A stretch of 64,000 nucleotides of DNA, taken from contig CAWBOV010000004.1 in NCBI GenBank assembly GCA_963790525.1, forward strand, positions 310,001-374,000. Reading direction: 5' to 3'. Of the stretch, positions 19,756 through 28,069 are shown piece by piece (position 1 is the first letter of the stretch; every line of letters begins with the position of its first letter). The position numbers were made by a program, and so were the translations under genes. The notes under the pieces are model-generated. The model was not told the origin of the DNA. It worked only from the letters and a program-made list of their open reading frames with translations, and searched no databases. Source of the DNA: CAWBOV01 sp963790525 (GTDB lineage Bacteria > Actinomycetota > Actinomycetes > Mycobacteriales > Jatrophihabitantaceae).

Positions 19756-20953
19756 TCCACGGTCCCACCCTGTCTCACTCGAGGCCCGCACGGCGTCGGT
19801 GGCCCGGACGGTCGCTGCCCGCGAGGCCGACCTGATCGCGTTGCGCCGTGACCTGCACGCGCATCCGGAGATCGGGTACGCCGAGTTCCGCACCACCGAC
19901 GTCATCTGCGCGCAGCTCCGGGCGATCGGTCTCGACCCCGTCGTGTTCCCGAAGGGGACGGGGGTGTTCTGCGACATCGGCTCCGGGGAGCGCGTCGTCG
20001 CCCTGCGCGCCGACATCGACGCGCTGCCCATCGTCGACGTCAAGCACGTGCCGTACCACTCGCTGAACGTGGGTGTCTGCCACGCCTGTGGCCACGACGT
20101 GCACACGGCCGCCCTGGTCGGGACCGCGCAGGCCCTGGTCGCGGTCGGGCCCCTGGACGGACGTGTGCGCCTGATCTTCCAGCCGGCCGAGGAGCAACTG
20201 CCCGGCGGCGCCCTGGAGGCGATGGACGCGGGTGCCCTCGACGGCGCCGGGACCATCTACGCGCTGCACTGCGACCCGCGCACGCTCAGCGGGACGATCG
20301 GCCTGCGGGTCGGGCCCATCACGGCCGCGTGCGACACCCTGGAGGTGCGCCTGACCGGGCCCGGCGGACACACCGCGCGGCCGCACCTGACCGACGACCT
20401 CGTCTACGCCCTCGGGCGGGTGATCACCGACGTCCCCGGACTCCTGTCGCGCCGCGTGGACGCCCGCGCCGGGTTCTCCCTCGTCTGGGGCGCGATCGGG
20501 GCCGGCGTGGCACCCAACGCGATCCCCGAATCGGGTTTCGTGCGCGGGACGATCAGGATGCTCAACCGCGACGTGTGGGCCGGCGCGGAGGACCTCATCC
20601 GCGAACTCGTGCTGGACATCGTGCGCCCGACGGGAGCGCTCGCCGAGGTGGTGTACGAGCGGGGAGTGCCGCCGGTGGTCAACGACGCTGCGGCCGTGGA
20701 GATCCAGCGGGCGGCCGTGCTGGCCACCTTGGGCCCGGACGGTGTCACCGACACCGAGCAGAGCATGGGCGGCGAGGACTTCGGGTGGTACCTGGACTCG
20801 GTCCCCGGCGCGCTCGCGCGGCTGGGCGTGCGCGACCCCGATGACACCGGGCCGATGCGCGACCTCCACCAGGGCGCGTTCGACGTCGACGAACGCGCCA
20901 TCGCGATCGGCGCCCGCTTCATGGCCCAGATCGCGCTGGAGACGCTGGCCTGA
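19739..20953 (+). CDS. M20-family amidohydrolase (AmiA/AmiB-like)
   Basis: The protein has 404 residues and is a dinuclear metal-dependent peptidase or acylase. Motifs are DLHAHPEIGYAEFRTTD, VALRADIDALPI (metal Asp), CHACGHDVHTA (His ligands), FQPAEEQLPGGALEAMDAG (Glu-Glu pair) and the dimerisation domain LTGPGGHTARPH. A late metal site lies in SMGGEDFGWYLDSVPGA. ATG at 19739 overlaps the upstream gene by 17 nt; an upstream ATG at 19688 is possible but lies deeper in the preceding gene. Typical substrates are N-acyl amino acids; none is fixed here. Confidence 0.88.
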   Translation: MVLLSDPRSHPVSLEARTASVARTVAAREADLIALRRDLHAHPEIGYAEFRTTDVICAQLRAIGLDPVVFPKGTGVFCDIGSGERVVALRADIDALPIVDVKHVPYHSLNVGVCHACGHDVHTAALVGTAQALVAVGPLDGRVRLIFQPAEEQLPGGALEAMDAGALDGAGTIYALHCDPRTLSGTIGLRVGPITAACDTLEVRLTGPGGHTARPHLTDDLVYALGRVITDVPGLLSRRVDARAGFSLVWGAIGAGVAPNAIPESGFVRGTIRMLNRDVWAGAEDLIRELVLDIVRPTGALAEVVYERGVPPVVNDAAAVEIQRAAVLATLGPDGVTDTEQSMGGEDFGWYLDSVPGALARLGVRDPDDTGPMRDLHQGAFDVDERAIAIGARFMAQIALETLA

Positions 20954-20993
20954 GCCCGGCGCCCGGGGCGTGGATGCGGCACAATTGCCGACC

Positions 20994-21665
20994 ATGCCGA
21001 TCGCTGTCTACAAGGATCTCTGTCTCGACGCGGTGGACCCCGAGCTGCTGATGCGGTTCTGGGGCGAGGTGCTGGGCCTGCGCGCCGAGCAGCATGTCGA
21101 CGGCGACGCCGTGCTGCGCGGCGCCGAGTCGCGGCAGACCGTGTGGATCAATCGCGTCCCGGAGCACCACACCGTCAAGAACCGCGTCCACCTGGATGTC
21201 TTCGGAACCGACGCAGCCTCGCTGGAACGGCTCGGTGCCCGGTCGGTGGAGGCGTTCCCGAGGTGGACGGTCATGGCCGACCCCGAGGGCAACGAGTTCT
21301 GCCTGTTCCCGCGCGACCCGCGACCGGACTACCGCATGAACGGGGTCGTGATCGACTGCATCGACCCGTTCGCGCAGGCGACGTGGTGGGCCGGGGTGTT
21401 CGGCGCCACCGTGGGTTCCGGGGAGGAGGACGGCGCGCGGTGGTGGTGGGTCGAGGAGATCGACGGGCTGCCGTTCGTCTCGCTGGACTTCGTGCCGGTT
21501 CCCGAGCCCAAGAGCAGGAAGAACCGCGTGCACTGGGACGTCACGGGCGACGTCGCCGCACTGCTCGCCGCAGGCGCGACCCTGCTCAGGGAGCCCACGG
21601 CAACCGACGACTGGCACGTCCTCGCCGACCCCGAGGGCAACGAGTTCTGCGCGTTCCACCCCTGA
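20994..21665 (+). CDS. Two-domain VOC (glyoxalase/bleomycin-resistance fold) protein
   Basis: The protein has 223 residues in two VOC modules (about 1-105 and 113-223), each ending with ADPEGNEFC and a phenylalanine. Glyoxalase-like repeats of this kind are common in actinobacteria and usually lack an assigned reaction. ATG at 20994 follows a CACAAT hexamer by 8 nt (leaderless candidate). No partner gene is adjacent on the same strand. Confidence 0.8.
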   Translation: MPIAVYKDLCLDAVDPELLMRFWGEVLGLRAEQHVDGDAVLRGAESRQTVWINRVPEHHTVKNRVHLDVFGTDAASLERLGARSVEAFPRWTVMADPEGNEFCLFPRDPRPDYRMNGVVIDCIDPFAQATWWAGVFGATVGSGEEDGARWWWVEEIDGLPFVSLDFVPVPEPKSRKNRVHWDVTGDVAALLAAGATLLREPTATDDWHVLADPEGNEFCAFHP

Positions 21666-21728
21666 CCTGCGGATTCGAAGATCCCGTGATTGCTGAGCCA
21701 CAACGCGGCCGGGCCAGCGAGACCGCGA

Positions 21729-22412
21729 CTACCTGGGAGGGCCGTCACGGCGACGTCGTTCCAACTGGCCCAGGATCGCGGCGTGGTTGGAGGCCCACAC
21801 GACGGCGTCCAGATCGGCGTTGCGAGGCTTGGCAAAGCACGCACGCAGTACTTCGAAAAGCAAATCGATGGCCCGCGAGCACGCTTCGATGCTGTAGTCG
21901 CTCCACCACGGGCTTGTGTTGACGAGCCCGGACGGGTGTAACACCGATTCAAGGTGTTCGTAGGAGGGGTGCACTGCAGAGTCCCGTAGCCGGAAAAGCC
22001 ACGGGAAATCTGATGCTCTCCAACGAGCGCAGACGTCATTGGCGATCACGAATCGCTTGTGCAGGCAGGTCCTGATGCGGAGGTGGCGCGACCAGCCGTT
22101 GCGCTCACCCAACTTCACCTCGCCGTTGGCGAGCTGCCCGTAGAGTGCATCCAGCGCATGGGCGGTCGCTGAAATGGCGACCAGCGACGCCTTGAACTCC
22201 TCGAACAACGGAGTGGCTACCTCGCCCGTTGTCTCGCCCGCCAGGAGGCCAGCCGCGCGGGACCGACCAGCCGCACCTTCGGCATCGACCGCAATCTCGG
22301 CCCAGTGCGCCCACAGTGCCAAAGCCAGCGTCACACCCCCGGCGTGTGCGATAACAGCAGGAGCCCCAGATCTGTCGATAGGCGGTCGTCGAGCTGGAGT
22401 CGTGGACGTCAT
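21729..22412 (-). CDS. Unknown protein with possible HEPN-like RX4H motif
   Basis: The protein has 227 residues and is mostly alpha-helical by composition. I do not recognise it. Residues 143-148 read R-DSAV-H followed by P, in a helix context typical of HEPN domains (R-x4-6-H), which in some families are RNases. ATG at 22412 is chosen; upstream extension to 22571 reads through low-quality sequence. Third-codon G+C is lower than in neighbours, suggesting recent arrival. It is divergent from a 60-residue membrane protein. The HEPN suggestion is tentative and needs profile comparison. Confidence 0.55.
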   Translation of the reverse strand: MTSTTPARRPPIDRSGAPAVIAHAGGVTLALALWAHWAEIAVDAEGAAGRSRAAGLLAGETTGEVATPLFEEFKASLVAISATAHALDALYGQLANGEVKLGERNGWSRHLRIRTCLHKRFVIANDVCARWRASDFPWLFRLRDSAVHPSYEHLESVLHPSGLVNTSPWWSDYSIEACSRAIDLLFEVLRACFAKPRNADLDAVVWASNHAAILGQLERRRRDGPPR

Positions 22413-22665
22413 GCGGCCATCCTGGCCGGCGGGACGGAACGCATCCTGAGCGACACGCATCCGAGCGGCCCGCTTCCCGGGCCGGGTAGCCCAGCGCCCA
22501 CAGCAGTGACCTGCCGGGCGCGAGGTCGCCGGACGCGTCAGTGGGTGGTGTCTCCCGTGCCGGCAATCCATCGGCTCATTGCTGATGCGCAGGGAATCCC
22601 CATTAGAGGGTCTACGCCTGACCAGGGCGTGTCAGACTGTGGCCATCGATCAGGTGGGAGCCGAG

Positions 22666-22848
22666 ATGAGGGTGCCGACGTGGGCGCGGTGGGGCGTTGT
22701 CGCCGCTGTGGTGTTCCTGACTTCTGCTGGCATGGACTTGGTGGAGAACAAGAGCATGAATAGTTCGGTCATCATGGGGTTCTTCATCAGCGCCTTGTTC
22801 CTCATCGTGGCCTACGTGGAGCGTCGGCGGGCGTTCCCGCGTCGGTAG
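22666..22848 (+). CDS. Small two-span membrane protein
   Basis: The protein has 60 residues. One span is about residues 7-22 (WGVVAAVVFLTSAGMDLV) and a second about 33-50 (IMGFFISALFLIVAYVE), ending in a basic tail RRRAFPRR. ATG at 22666 has GGTGGGAGCCGAG upstream as a ribosome site. Codon usage is coding-like, with G or C at most third positions. I do not recognise the family. It lies in the small block of unrecognised genes at 21.7-23.2 kb. Confidence 0.55.
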   Translation: MRVPTWARWGVVAAVVFLTSAGMDLVENKSMNSSVIMGFFISALFLIVAYVERRRAFPRR

Positions 22849-22987
22849 GGCACGAGACGTACACCCGGAGCGAGTAGCTTCGACGGCGGTTGGTCCAACA
22901 GCCCAGCCCGGAGCCGCGCAGCCTCATCGCGCATCGTGGTGAGCGCCGTGCTCAGGACCGGGACAGCACGATTCGGGAACGGTCGCG

Positions 22988-23224
22988 ATGGGACCGTCCA
23001 TGTCACCTTCTCCGCCGGTCGACGGCTCCGATGCCCTCTTCAACCGCTACCGGACAGCCAGCCTTGCCCATCTGGCCATGCAGGACCGACGCACCAAGGC
23101 CAGGAACGTTCTCGCGACCACCGACGAGCACCTCGCCGCGATGGATCAGGCCGACGTCGAGTTCGCCGCATCGGAGCAGGAACTGGGAATGGCCCGTGCC
23201 GCGTACCTGAGCCAGCCGACGTAG
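22988..23224 (+). CDS. Small hypothetical helical protein
   Basis: The protein has 78 residues and is charged and helical (DALFNRYRTASLAHLAMQ and EHLAAMDQADVEFAASEQEL). Start is ATG 22988 or ATG 23000; no convincing ribosome site distinguishes them. Third-position G/C bias supports real coding. No family recognised. It is followed by the convergent gamma-glutamylcyclotransferase-like gene. Confidence 0.45.
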   Translation: MGPSMSPSPPVDGSDALFNRYRTASLAHLAMQDRRTKARNVLATTDEHLAAMDQADVEFAASEQELGMARAAYLSQPT

Positions 23225-23275
23225 GCCTGCGATCGGCTGGGTCGGGCCGTCGGCGGGAGTCAGCGCGGTCCCGGG

Positions 23276-23728
23276 TCAGTCGTCCACGGCACGGCAGGGC
23301 CGCGCGATCAGGTCGCTGACGTAGTCACTCGGCGCGCCGGCGTGGTCGGCCGCCTCGGCGATCAACCCCAGGTAACGCGCCGACGGCAGGCCGCCCTCGA
23401 AGCCGTCCAGGACGTAGACCCACGCCACGACCCCGCCGTCGAGGGTCATCACCCGGATGCGGATCTTGCGGTACACCCCCAGGTCGGCGCCCTCCCACCG
23501 GTCCAGGGCGGCCTCGTCGGCCGGTGTGACGTCGTAGAGCGCCACGAAGACCTGGCTGGCGGAGTCCGGGGCCAGCGTCGCCAGCGCGCCCTCCCAGCCG
23601 AGATCCTCGCCACCGAAGGTCAGCCGCCACCCCAGCGCCCAGCCGGTTCCGGCGGTAGGGGAGTGCGGGCAGCGTTCGTGCATCTGCGCCGGGTCCATGT
23701 TGGAGCCGAACGCGGCATAGAGGGCCAC
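23276..23728 (-). CDS. Gamma-glutamylcyclotransferase-like protein
   Basis: The protein has 150 residues. Its N-terminus LYAAFGSNMDPAQMHERCP is the GGCT/AIG2-type substrate loop (YGSN-like) and DRWEGADLGVYRKIRIRV follows, the typical cyclotransferase beta-barrel. It may act on gamma-glutamyl amines; no substrate is fixed. GTG at 23728 lies 8 nt after a TAGCCT -10 shared in a palindrome with the divergent lpdA promoter. I recall this gene pairing with lpdA in related genomes. Confidence 0.85.
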   Translation of the reverse strand: MALYAAFGSNMDPAQMHERCPHSPTAGTGWALGWRLTFGGEDLGWEGALATLAPDSASQVFVALYDVTPADEAALDRWEGADLGVYRKIRIRVMTLDGGVVAWVYVLDGFEGGLPSARYLGLIAEAADHAGAPSDYVSDLIARPCRAVDD

Positions 23729-23736
23729 GGGCGATG

Positions 23737-23753
23737 AGGCTATCGAATAGCCT
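23737..23753. promoter_or_regulatory. Symmetric bidirectional promoter between GGCT and lpdA
   Basis: The 17-bp perfect palindrome AGGCTATCGAATAGCCT contains a TAGCCT -10 hexamer on each strand (23748-23753 rightward; complement of 23737-23742 leftward). GTG starts lie 7 nt (lpdA) and 8 nt (GGCT) beyond. Both messages would be leaderless and the two promoters cannot be occupied together. Confidence 0.7.
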
Positions 23754-23760
23754 GGGCACC

Positions 23761-25161
23761 GTGACTCGCATAGCGATCCTCGGAGGCGGACCGGCCGGGT
23801 ACGAGGCGGCCCTGGTGGCGGCCTCCCTGGGCGCGGAGGTCACCGTGATCGACCGGGACGGCATCGGCGGGGCCTGCGTGCTCTACGACTGCGTCCCGAG
23901 CAAGACCCTGATCGCCACCAGCGACAAGGTCACCTCCTACCGGGACGCGCCGGGGGTGGGGCTGCGTACGAACTCCGACATCGAGGTCGACCTCAAGGCG
24001 GTCAACAACCGCATCAAGAAGCTCGCCTCGGCCCAGTCGGGTGACATCAGCCGGCGCCTGAACCGCGACGGCATCACCGTGCTGTCCGGCACCGGCCGCT
24101 TCGCCGTGGAGCAGCCCGGGCGCAGCTACCACATCGACGTCGCCGACGCCGACGGCGTGCTCACCGACACCGTGGTGGCCGACGTCGTCCTGATCGGCAC
24201 CGGTGGCATCCCGCGCGAGCTCGCCGGCAGCCCGCCGGACGGCGATCGCATCCTGTCCTGGCGCCAGGTCTACGACCTCGTGGAACTCCCCGAGCACCTG
24301 GTGGTGATCGGCTCCGGCGTCACCGGCGCCGAGTTCGCCAGCGGCTACAGCGAGCTGGGCGTGCGGGTGACCCTGGTCTCCAGTCGCGACCGCGTGCTGC
24401 CGGGCGAGGACGCCGACGCCGCCGAGGTCATCGAGCACGTCTTCACCGAACGCGGCGGCACCCTCGTCAAGCGGGCGCGGGCCAAGGCGGTCACGCGCAC
24501 CGAGGACGGCATCGAGGTGCAGCTCGTCGACGGGCGCACCGTCGTCGGCTCGCACGCCCTCGTCTGCGTCGGCACCGTTCCGGACACGGCCGCGCTCGGG
24601 TTGGAGCACGTGGGCGTCGAGCTGACCGACGAGGGCTACATCCCCGTGGACCGCGTCTCGCGCACGGCCGTCTCGAACATCTACGCCGCGGGTGACTGCA
24701 CCGGCGTGCTGCTGCTGGCCTCGGTCGCGGCGATGCAGGGGCGGATCGCGATGTGGCACGCGCTCGGCGAGGCGGTGACCCCGCTGCGGCTCAAGACCGT
24801 GGCGGCCAACGTCTTCACCAATCCCGAGATCGCCACCGTGGGGATCGACCCACGGACGGTGGCCGAGGGCGCCACGCCCCCGCGCACGGTGATGCTCCCG
24901 CTGGCCTTCAACCCGCGGGCGAAGATGCAGCGCCAGACCGACGGGTTCGTGAAGCTCTACTGTCGCGAGGAGACGGGCGTGATCATCGGCGGGGTGGTGG
25001 TGGCGCCGGACGCGTCCGAGCTGATCCTGCCGATCACGCTGGCGGTGCAGCGCCGCCTCACTGTCGACGATCTCGCCGCCACGTTCACCGTCTACCCGTC
25101 ACTGTCGGGCTCGGTCACCGAGGCAGCCCGCAGGCTCATGCACCACGGCGACCTGGACTGA
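23761..25161 (+). CDS. lpdA: NAD(P)H quinone reductase of the dihydrolipoamide dehydrogenase family
   Basis: The protein has 466 residues and is a flavoprotein disulfide reductase fold. The FAD motif is ILGGGPAGYEAALVA, the redox-disulfide region is GGACVLYDCVPSK, the NAD motif is VVIGSGVTGAEFASGYSELGVRV, and the second FAD motif is NIYAAGDCTG. The C-terminus lacks the H-x4-E pair of true lipoamide dehydrogenases. This matches M. tuberculosis LpdA (Rv3303c), described as an NAD(P)H:quinone reductase. GTG at 23761 is set by the -10 at 23748-23753; the upstream ATG 23734 overlaps the promoter palindrome. Confidence 0.88.
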   Translation: MTRIAILGGGPAGYEAALVAASLGAEVTVIDRDGIGGACVLYDCVPSKTLIATSDKVTSYRDAPGVGLRTNSDIEVDLKAVNNRIKKLASAQSGDISRRLNRDGITVLSGTGRFAVEQPGRSYHIDVADADGVLTDTVVADVVLIGTGGIPRELAGSPPDGDRILSWRQVYDLVELPEHLVVIGSGVTGAEFASGYSELGVRVTLVSSRDRVLPGEDADAAEVIEHVFTERGGTLVKRARAKAVTRTEDGIEVQLVDGRTVVGSHALVCVGTVPDTAALGLEHVGVELTDEGYIPVDRVSRTAVSNIYAAGDCTGVLLLASVAAMQGRIAMWHALGEAVTPLRLKTVAANVFTNPEIATVGIDPRTVAEGATPPRTVMLPLAFNPRAKMQRQTDGFVKLYCREETGVIIGGVVVAPDASELILPITLAVQRRLTVDDLAATFTVYPSLSGSVTEAARRLMHHGDLD

Positions 25162-25235
25162 CGGTTCCGCGTCGCCGCCATCAGCTCTGACAGCAGGGAC
25201 ACGACAGCATCCGCAGAACAGAAGGAGCACCGACC

Positions 25236-25595
25236 TTGGCAGATCTCACCCCCGCGGCCGTCGAACGGGCGCAGAAGTCCATCCTGGCCTCCGACGTGTT
25301 CGAGGCCAACGCCGAGGTGATCGCCGCCCGCACGCCGGATCTACCGGTCGAGCACGTCCTCGTCGCCATCGTCGACACCGGGTACTCGTTCGCGGGGATG
25401 CACGTGGTCAGCAGGGCCGAACTCGTCGAGAACGTCCCCCGGTTGGAGGGCGACGGCTGGGCGATGGTGTTCTCCCACAAGTCCGACGCCGACTCGGTGC
25501 GTTACCGCGCGGGGGAGATGGCATCCATCGCCCGCAAGCGCATCGACATGATCCACCGCCTGCGCGCCAAGCAGGAGACCACGCCCGAGTCCTGA
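25236..25595 (+). CDS. Conserved hypothetical protein, TTG start
   Basis: The protein has 119 residues (VEHVLVAIVDTGYSFAGMHVVSRAELVENVPRLEG...). The TTG at 25236 has a strong GAAGGAG ribosome site at 25221-25227, 8 nt upstream, which decides this rare start. There are no membrane segments, and the C-terminal helix is basic (RKRIDMIHRLRAK). I do not recognise the family. It is followed by a terminator hairpin and is convergent with the accA-type gene. Confidence 0.65.
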   Translation: MADLTPAAVERAQKSILASDVFEANAEVIAARTPDLPVEHVLVAIVDTGYSFAGMHVVSRAELVENVPRLEGDGWAMVFSHKSDADSVRYRAGEMASIARKRIDMIHRLRAKQETTPES

Positions 25596-25607
25596 GCGCC
25601 CGGACGG

Positions 25608-25646
25608 GAGCACGATTCCCCCCGCAGGCGGGGGTTCTTCGTGCTC
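25608..25646. terminator. Bidirectional hairpin terminator
   Basis: GAGCACGA (25608-25615) pairs with TCGTGCTC (25639-25646) around an inner C-run/G-run stem. It sits between two convergent genes. There is no U-tract, as is common for actinobacterial terminators. Confidence 0.7.
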
Positions 25647-25667
25647 TCGCAGCCGGTTGGTCGACCG

Positions 25668-27429
25668 TCAGTCGACGATCTTGCAGATCACGCTGCCCGA
25701 GGTGACGACGGCGCCGACCTCGACGCTCAGCTCGCCGATCGTCCCGGCGCGGTGGGCCGAGATCGGCTGCTCCATCTTCATCGCCTCGAGGACGACGATC
25801 AGGTCGCCGACCTCGACCACGTCGCCGTCGGCGACAGCCACCTTGACGAGGGTGCCCTGCATGGGGGCGGTGAGCGCGTCGCCCGAGGCCGCCGCGCCGG
25901 ACTTCTTGCCCGCCGAGCGCTTGGGCGCGGCCTTCTTGGCGCTGCCGCCTCCGCCGCCTCCGCCGAAGCCGGCCGGCAGCGAGACCTCCAGGCGCTTGCC
26001 GCCCACCTCGACCACGAGGGTCTCGCGCGGGCCGGCATCCTCGCCGGCGTCCGCGCCGCCGGCGAAGGCCGGGATCCGGTTGTCGAACTCGGTCTCGATC
26101 CACTGCGTGAAGACGGTGAACGGCGTGTCGTCGTCGGTGGCGAACGCAGGGTCGCGCACGACCGCGCGGTGGAAGGGCAGCGCGGTCGCCATGCCCTCGA
26201 CCACGAACTCGTCGAGCGCACGGCGGGCGCGGGCCAGGGCCTCGTCACGGGACTCGCCGGTCACGATCAGCTTGGCGAGCAGGGAGTCGAAGGCGCCGCC
26301 GATGACGGAGTCGGGCTCGATGCCCGAGTCGACGCGCACGCCCGGGCCGGCCGGTTCGCGGTAGGTCGTCACGGTGCCGGGCGCGGGCAGGAAGCCGCGT
26401 CCGGGGTCCTCGCCGTTGATGCGGAACTCGAAGGAGTGTCCGCGCGGGGTCGGGTCCTCGGTGAACCGCAGCACTTCGCCGTCGGCGATGCGGAACTGCT
26501 CGCGGACCAGGTCCAGCCCGGAGGTCTCCTCGGTCACGGGGTGCTCGACCTGCAGGCGGGTGTTGACCTCGAGGAAGCTGATGATCCCGTCGCTGCCGAC
26601 CAGGTACTCGACCGTCCCGGCGCCGTAGTAGCCGGCCTCGCGGCAGATCGCCTTCGCGCTGGCGTGGATGCGGTCGCGCTGGTCATCGGTGAGGTAGGGC
26701 GCGGGCGCCTCCTCCACGAGCTTCTGGTTGCGGCGCTGCAGCGAGCAGTCCCGCGTGCCGACGACGATGACGTTGCCGTGCTGGTCGGCCAGAACCTGCG
26801 CCTCGACGTGGCGGGAGCGGTCCAGGTAGCGCTCGACGAAGCACTCGCCGCGCCCGAACGCGGCCACCGCCTCGCGCACCGCGCTGTGCGAAGAGCTCCG
26901 GGATCTCCTCGATGGTGCGGGCGATCTTCAGGCCGCGGCCGCCGCCGCCGAAGGCCGCCTTGATGGCGACGGGAAGGCCGAACTCCTCGGCGAAGGCGAT
27001 GACCTCGTCCGGCCCGGCGACGGGATCCTTCGTCCCCGGGACCAGCGGCGCACCGGCGCGCAGCGCGATGTGGCGGGCGGTGACCTTGTCACCGAGGTCG
27101 CGGATGGCCTGGGGCGACGGGCCGATCCAGGTGAGCCCCGCGTCGATGACGGCCTGGGCGAAGTCGGCGTTCTCGCTCAGGAACCCGTAGCCGGGGTGGA
27201 CCGCGTCCGCGCCGGACTGCTTCGCGGCTGCCAGCACCTTCTCGATGCTCAGGTAGCACTCGCCCGGGGTGTTGCCGCCCAGGGCGTAGGCCTCGTCCGC
27301 CGAGCGGACGTGCAGCGCATCGCGATCGGGCTCGGCGTACACGGCGACCGATGCCAGGCCGGCGTCACGGCAGGCGCGGACGACGCGGACGGCGATCTCG
27401 CCCCGATTGGCGATGAGCACTTTCTGCAC
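25668..27429 (-). pseudogene. Acyl-CoA carboxylase alpha chain (biotin carboxylase + BCCP), one frameshift
   Basis: The protein would have about 586 residues. The biotin carboxylase N-terminus is KVLIANRGEIAVRVVRACRDAG, the ATP-grasp glycine loop is KAAFGGGGRGLKI, and the C-terminal carrier has EAMKM, whose lysine carries biotin. The frame breaks near 26886, where CTC-TTC-GCA-C-AGC-GCG has one extra base; removing it restores ELFASAVREAVAAFGRGECF. A working AccA3-like enzyme is expected, ATP-dependently carboxylating biotin for the PccB and AccD transferases. GTG at 27429 has GGAGGATGAATC upstream as a ribosome site. A hairpin terminator lies downstream. Confidence 0.88.
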
Positions 27430-27595
27430 GATTCATCCTCCGTCTAGAGCGGTGTGGCGACCTACGCGGGCGAGCCCGTGCGGAGAATACCCGCGACCGG
27501 ACGCTCGGGATGAAGCATCCGAGTCAGATCTTGCATCCTGCCCCGTCGACCGCAGTAATGGCGCGATAACAGGTGTGAAATGCATCAAGCGCCGC

Positions 27596-27977
27596 TCAGT
27601 CGAGTTCCGCCAGGCGCGCCCGGCACTGGTCGGCGACGTCGGCGACCTCGGCCAGCGTCCGGCGCACGGTCGCCTGGCGGGCCCGCAGGTCGGTCGCGAT
27701 CTCGTCCAGGCGGCCGAGCAGGGTCTGCCAGCTGGCGCCGCTCGGAGGTGGCCGCGCCGTCGTACATGTCGACGATCTCGCGGATCTCGGCCAGCGACAT
27801 GCCGAAGCGCTTGCCGCGCAGGATCAGCCGCAGCCGCGCCCGGTCGCGGGGGTCGTAGATCCGGGCGGTGCCGGGCGCTGCGGGCGAGATCAGGCCCTCG
27901 GCCTCGTAGAAGCGCAGCGTGCGGGTGGTGACGCCGAGCTCGTCGGCCAGTTCGCCGCACCGTCCAGGTCCGGGCAT
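27596..27977 (-). pseudogene. MerR-family regulator (LiuR-like context), one frameshift
   Basis: The protein would have about 126 residues. The MerR winged helix is GELADELGVTTRTLRFYEAEGLISPAAPGTARIYDPRDRARL and the dimerisation helix starts at FGMSLAEIREIVDMY. The frame breaks near 27728 (CAG-CTG-G-CAG-ACC); removing one base gives QLQTLLGRLDEIATDLRARQATVRR...ARLAELD and a stop at 27596. ATG at 27977. It is divergent from an acyl-CoA dehydrogenase/carboxylase operon across a perfect 10-6-10 palindrome. This arrangement resembles LiuR control of leucine catabolism in proteobacteria (analogy, not proof). Confidence 0.75.
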
Positions 27978-28017
27978 GTCGCGAGGCTTCCCTCGTCGCC
28001 GTCACGGCGCTATCGTT

Positions 28018-28043
28018 GCTTGACGTTGACGTAAACGTCAAGC
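28018..28043. promoter_or_regulatory. Perfect 10-6-10 palindrome, likely MerR operator
   Basis: GCTTGACGTT (28018-28027), spacer GACGTA, AACGTCAAGC (28034-28043). It lies between the divergent merR and acyl-CoA dehydrogenase genes. It contains repeated ACGT cores, like the operators I recall for LiuR-type MerR proteins. Confidence 0.7.
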
Positions 28044-28069
28044 AGGGTACCCGGAGAGTGCAGAGGCCG

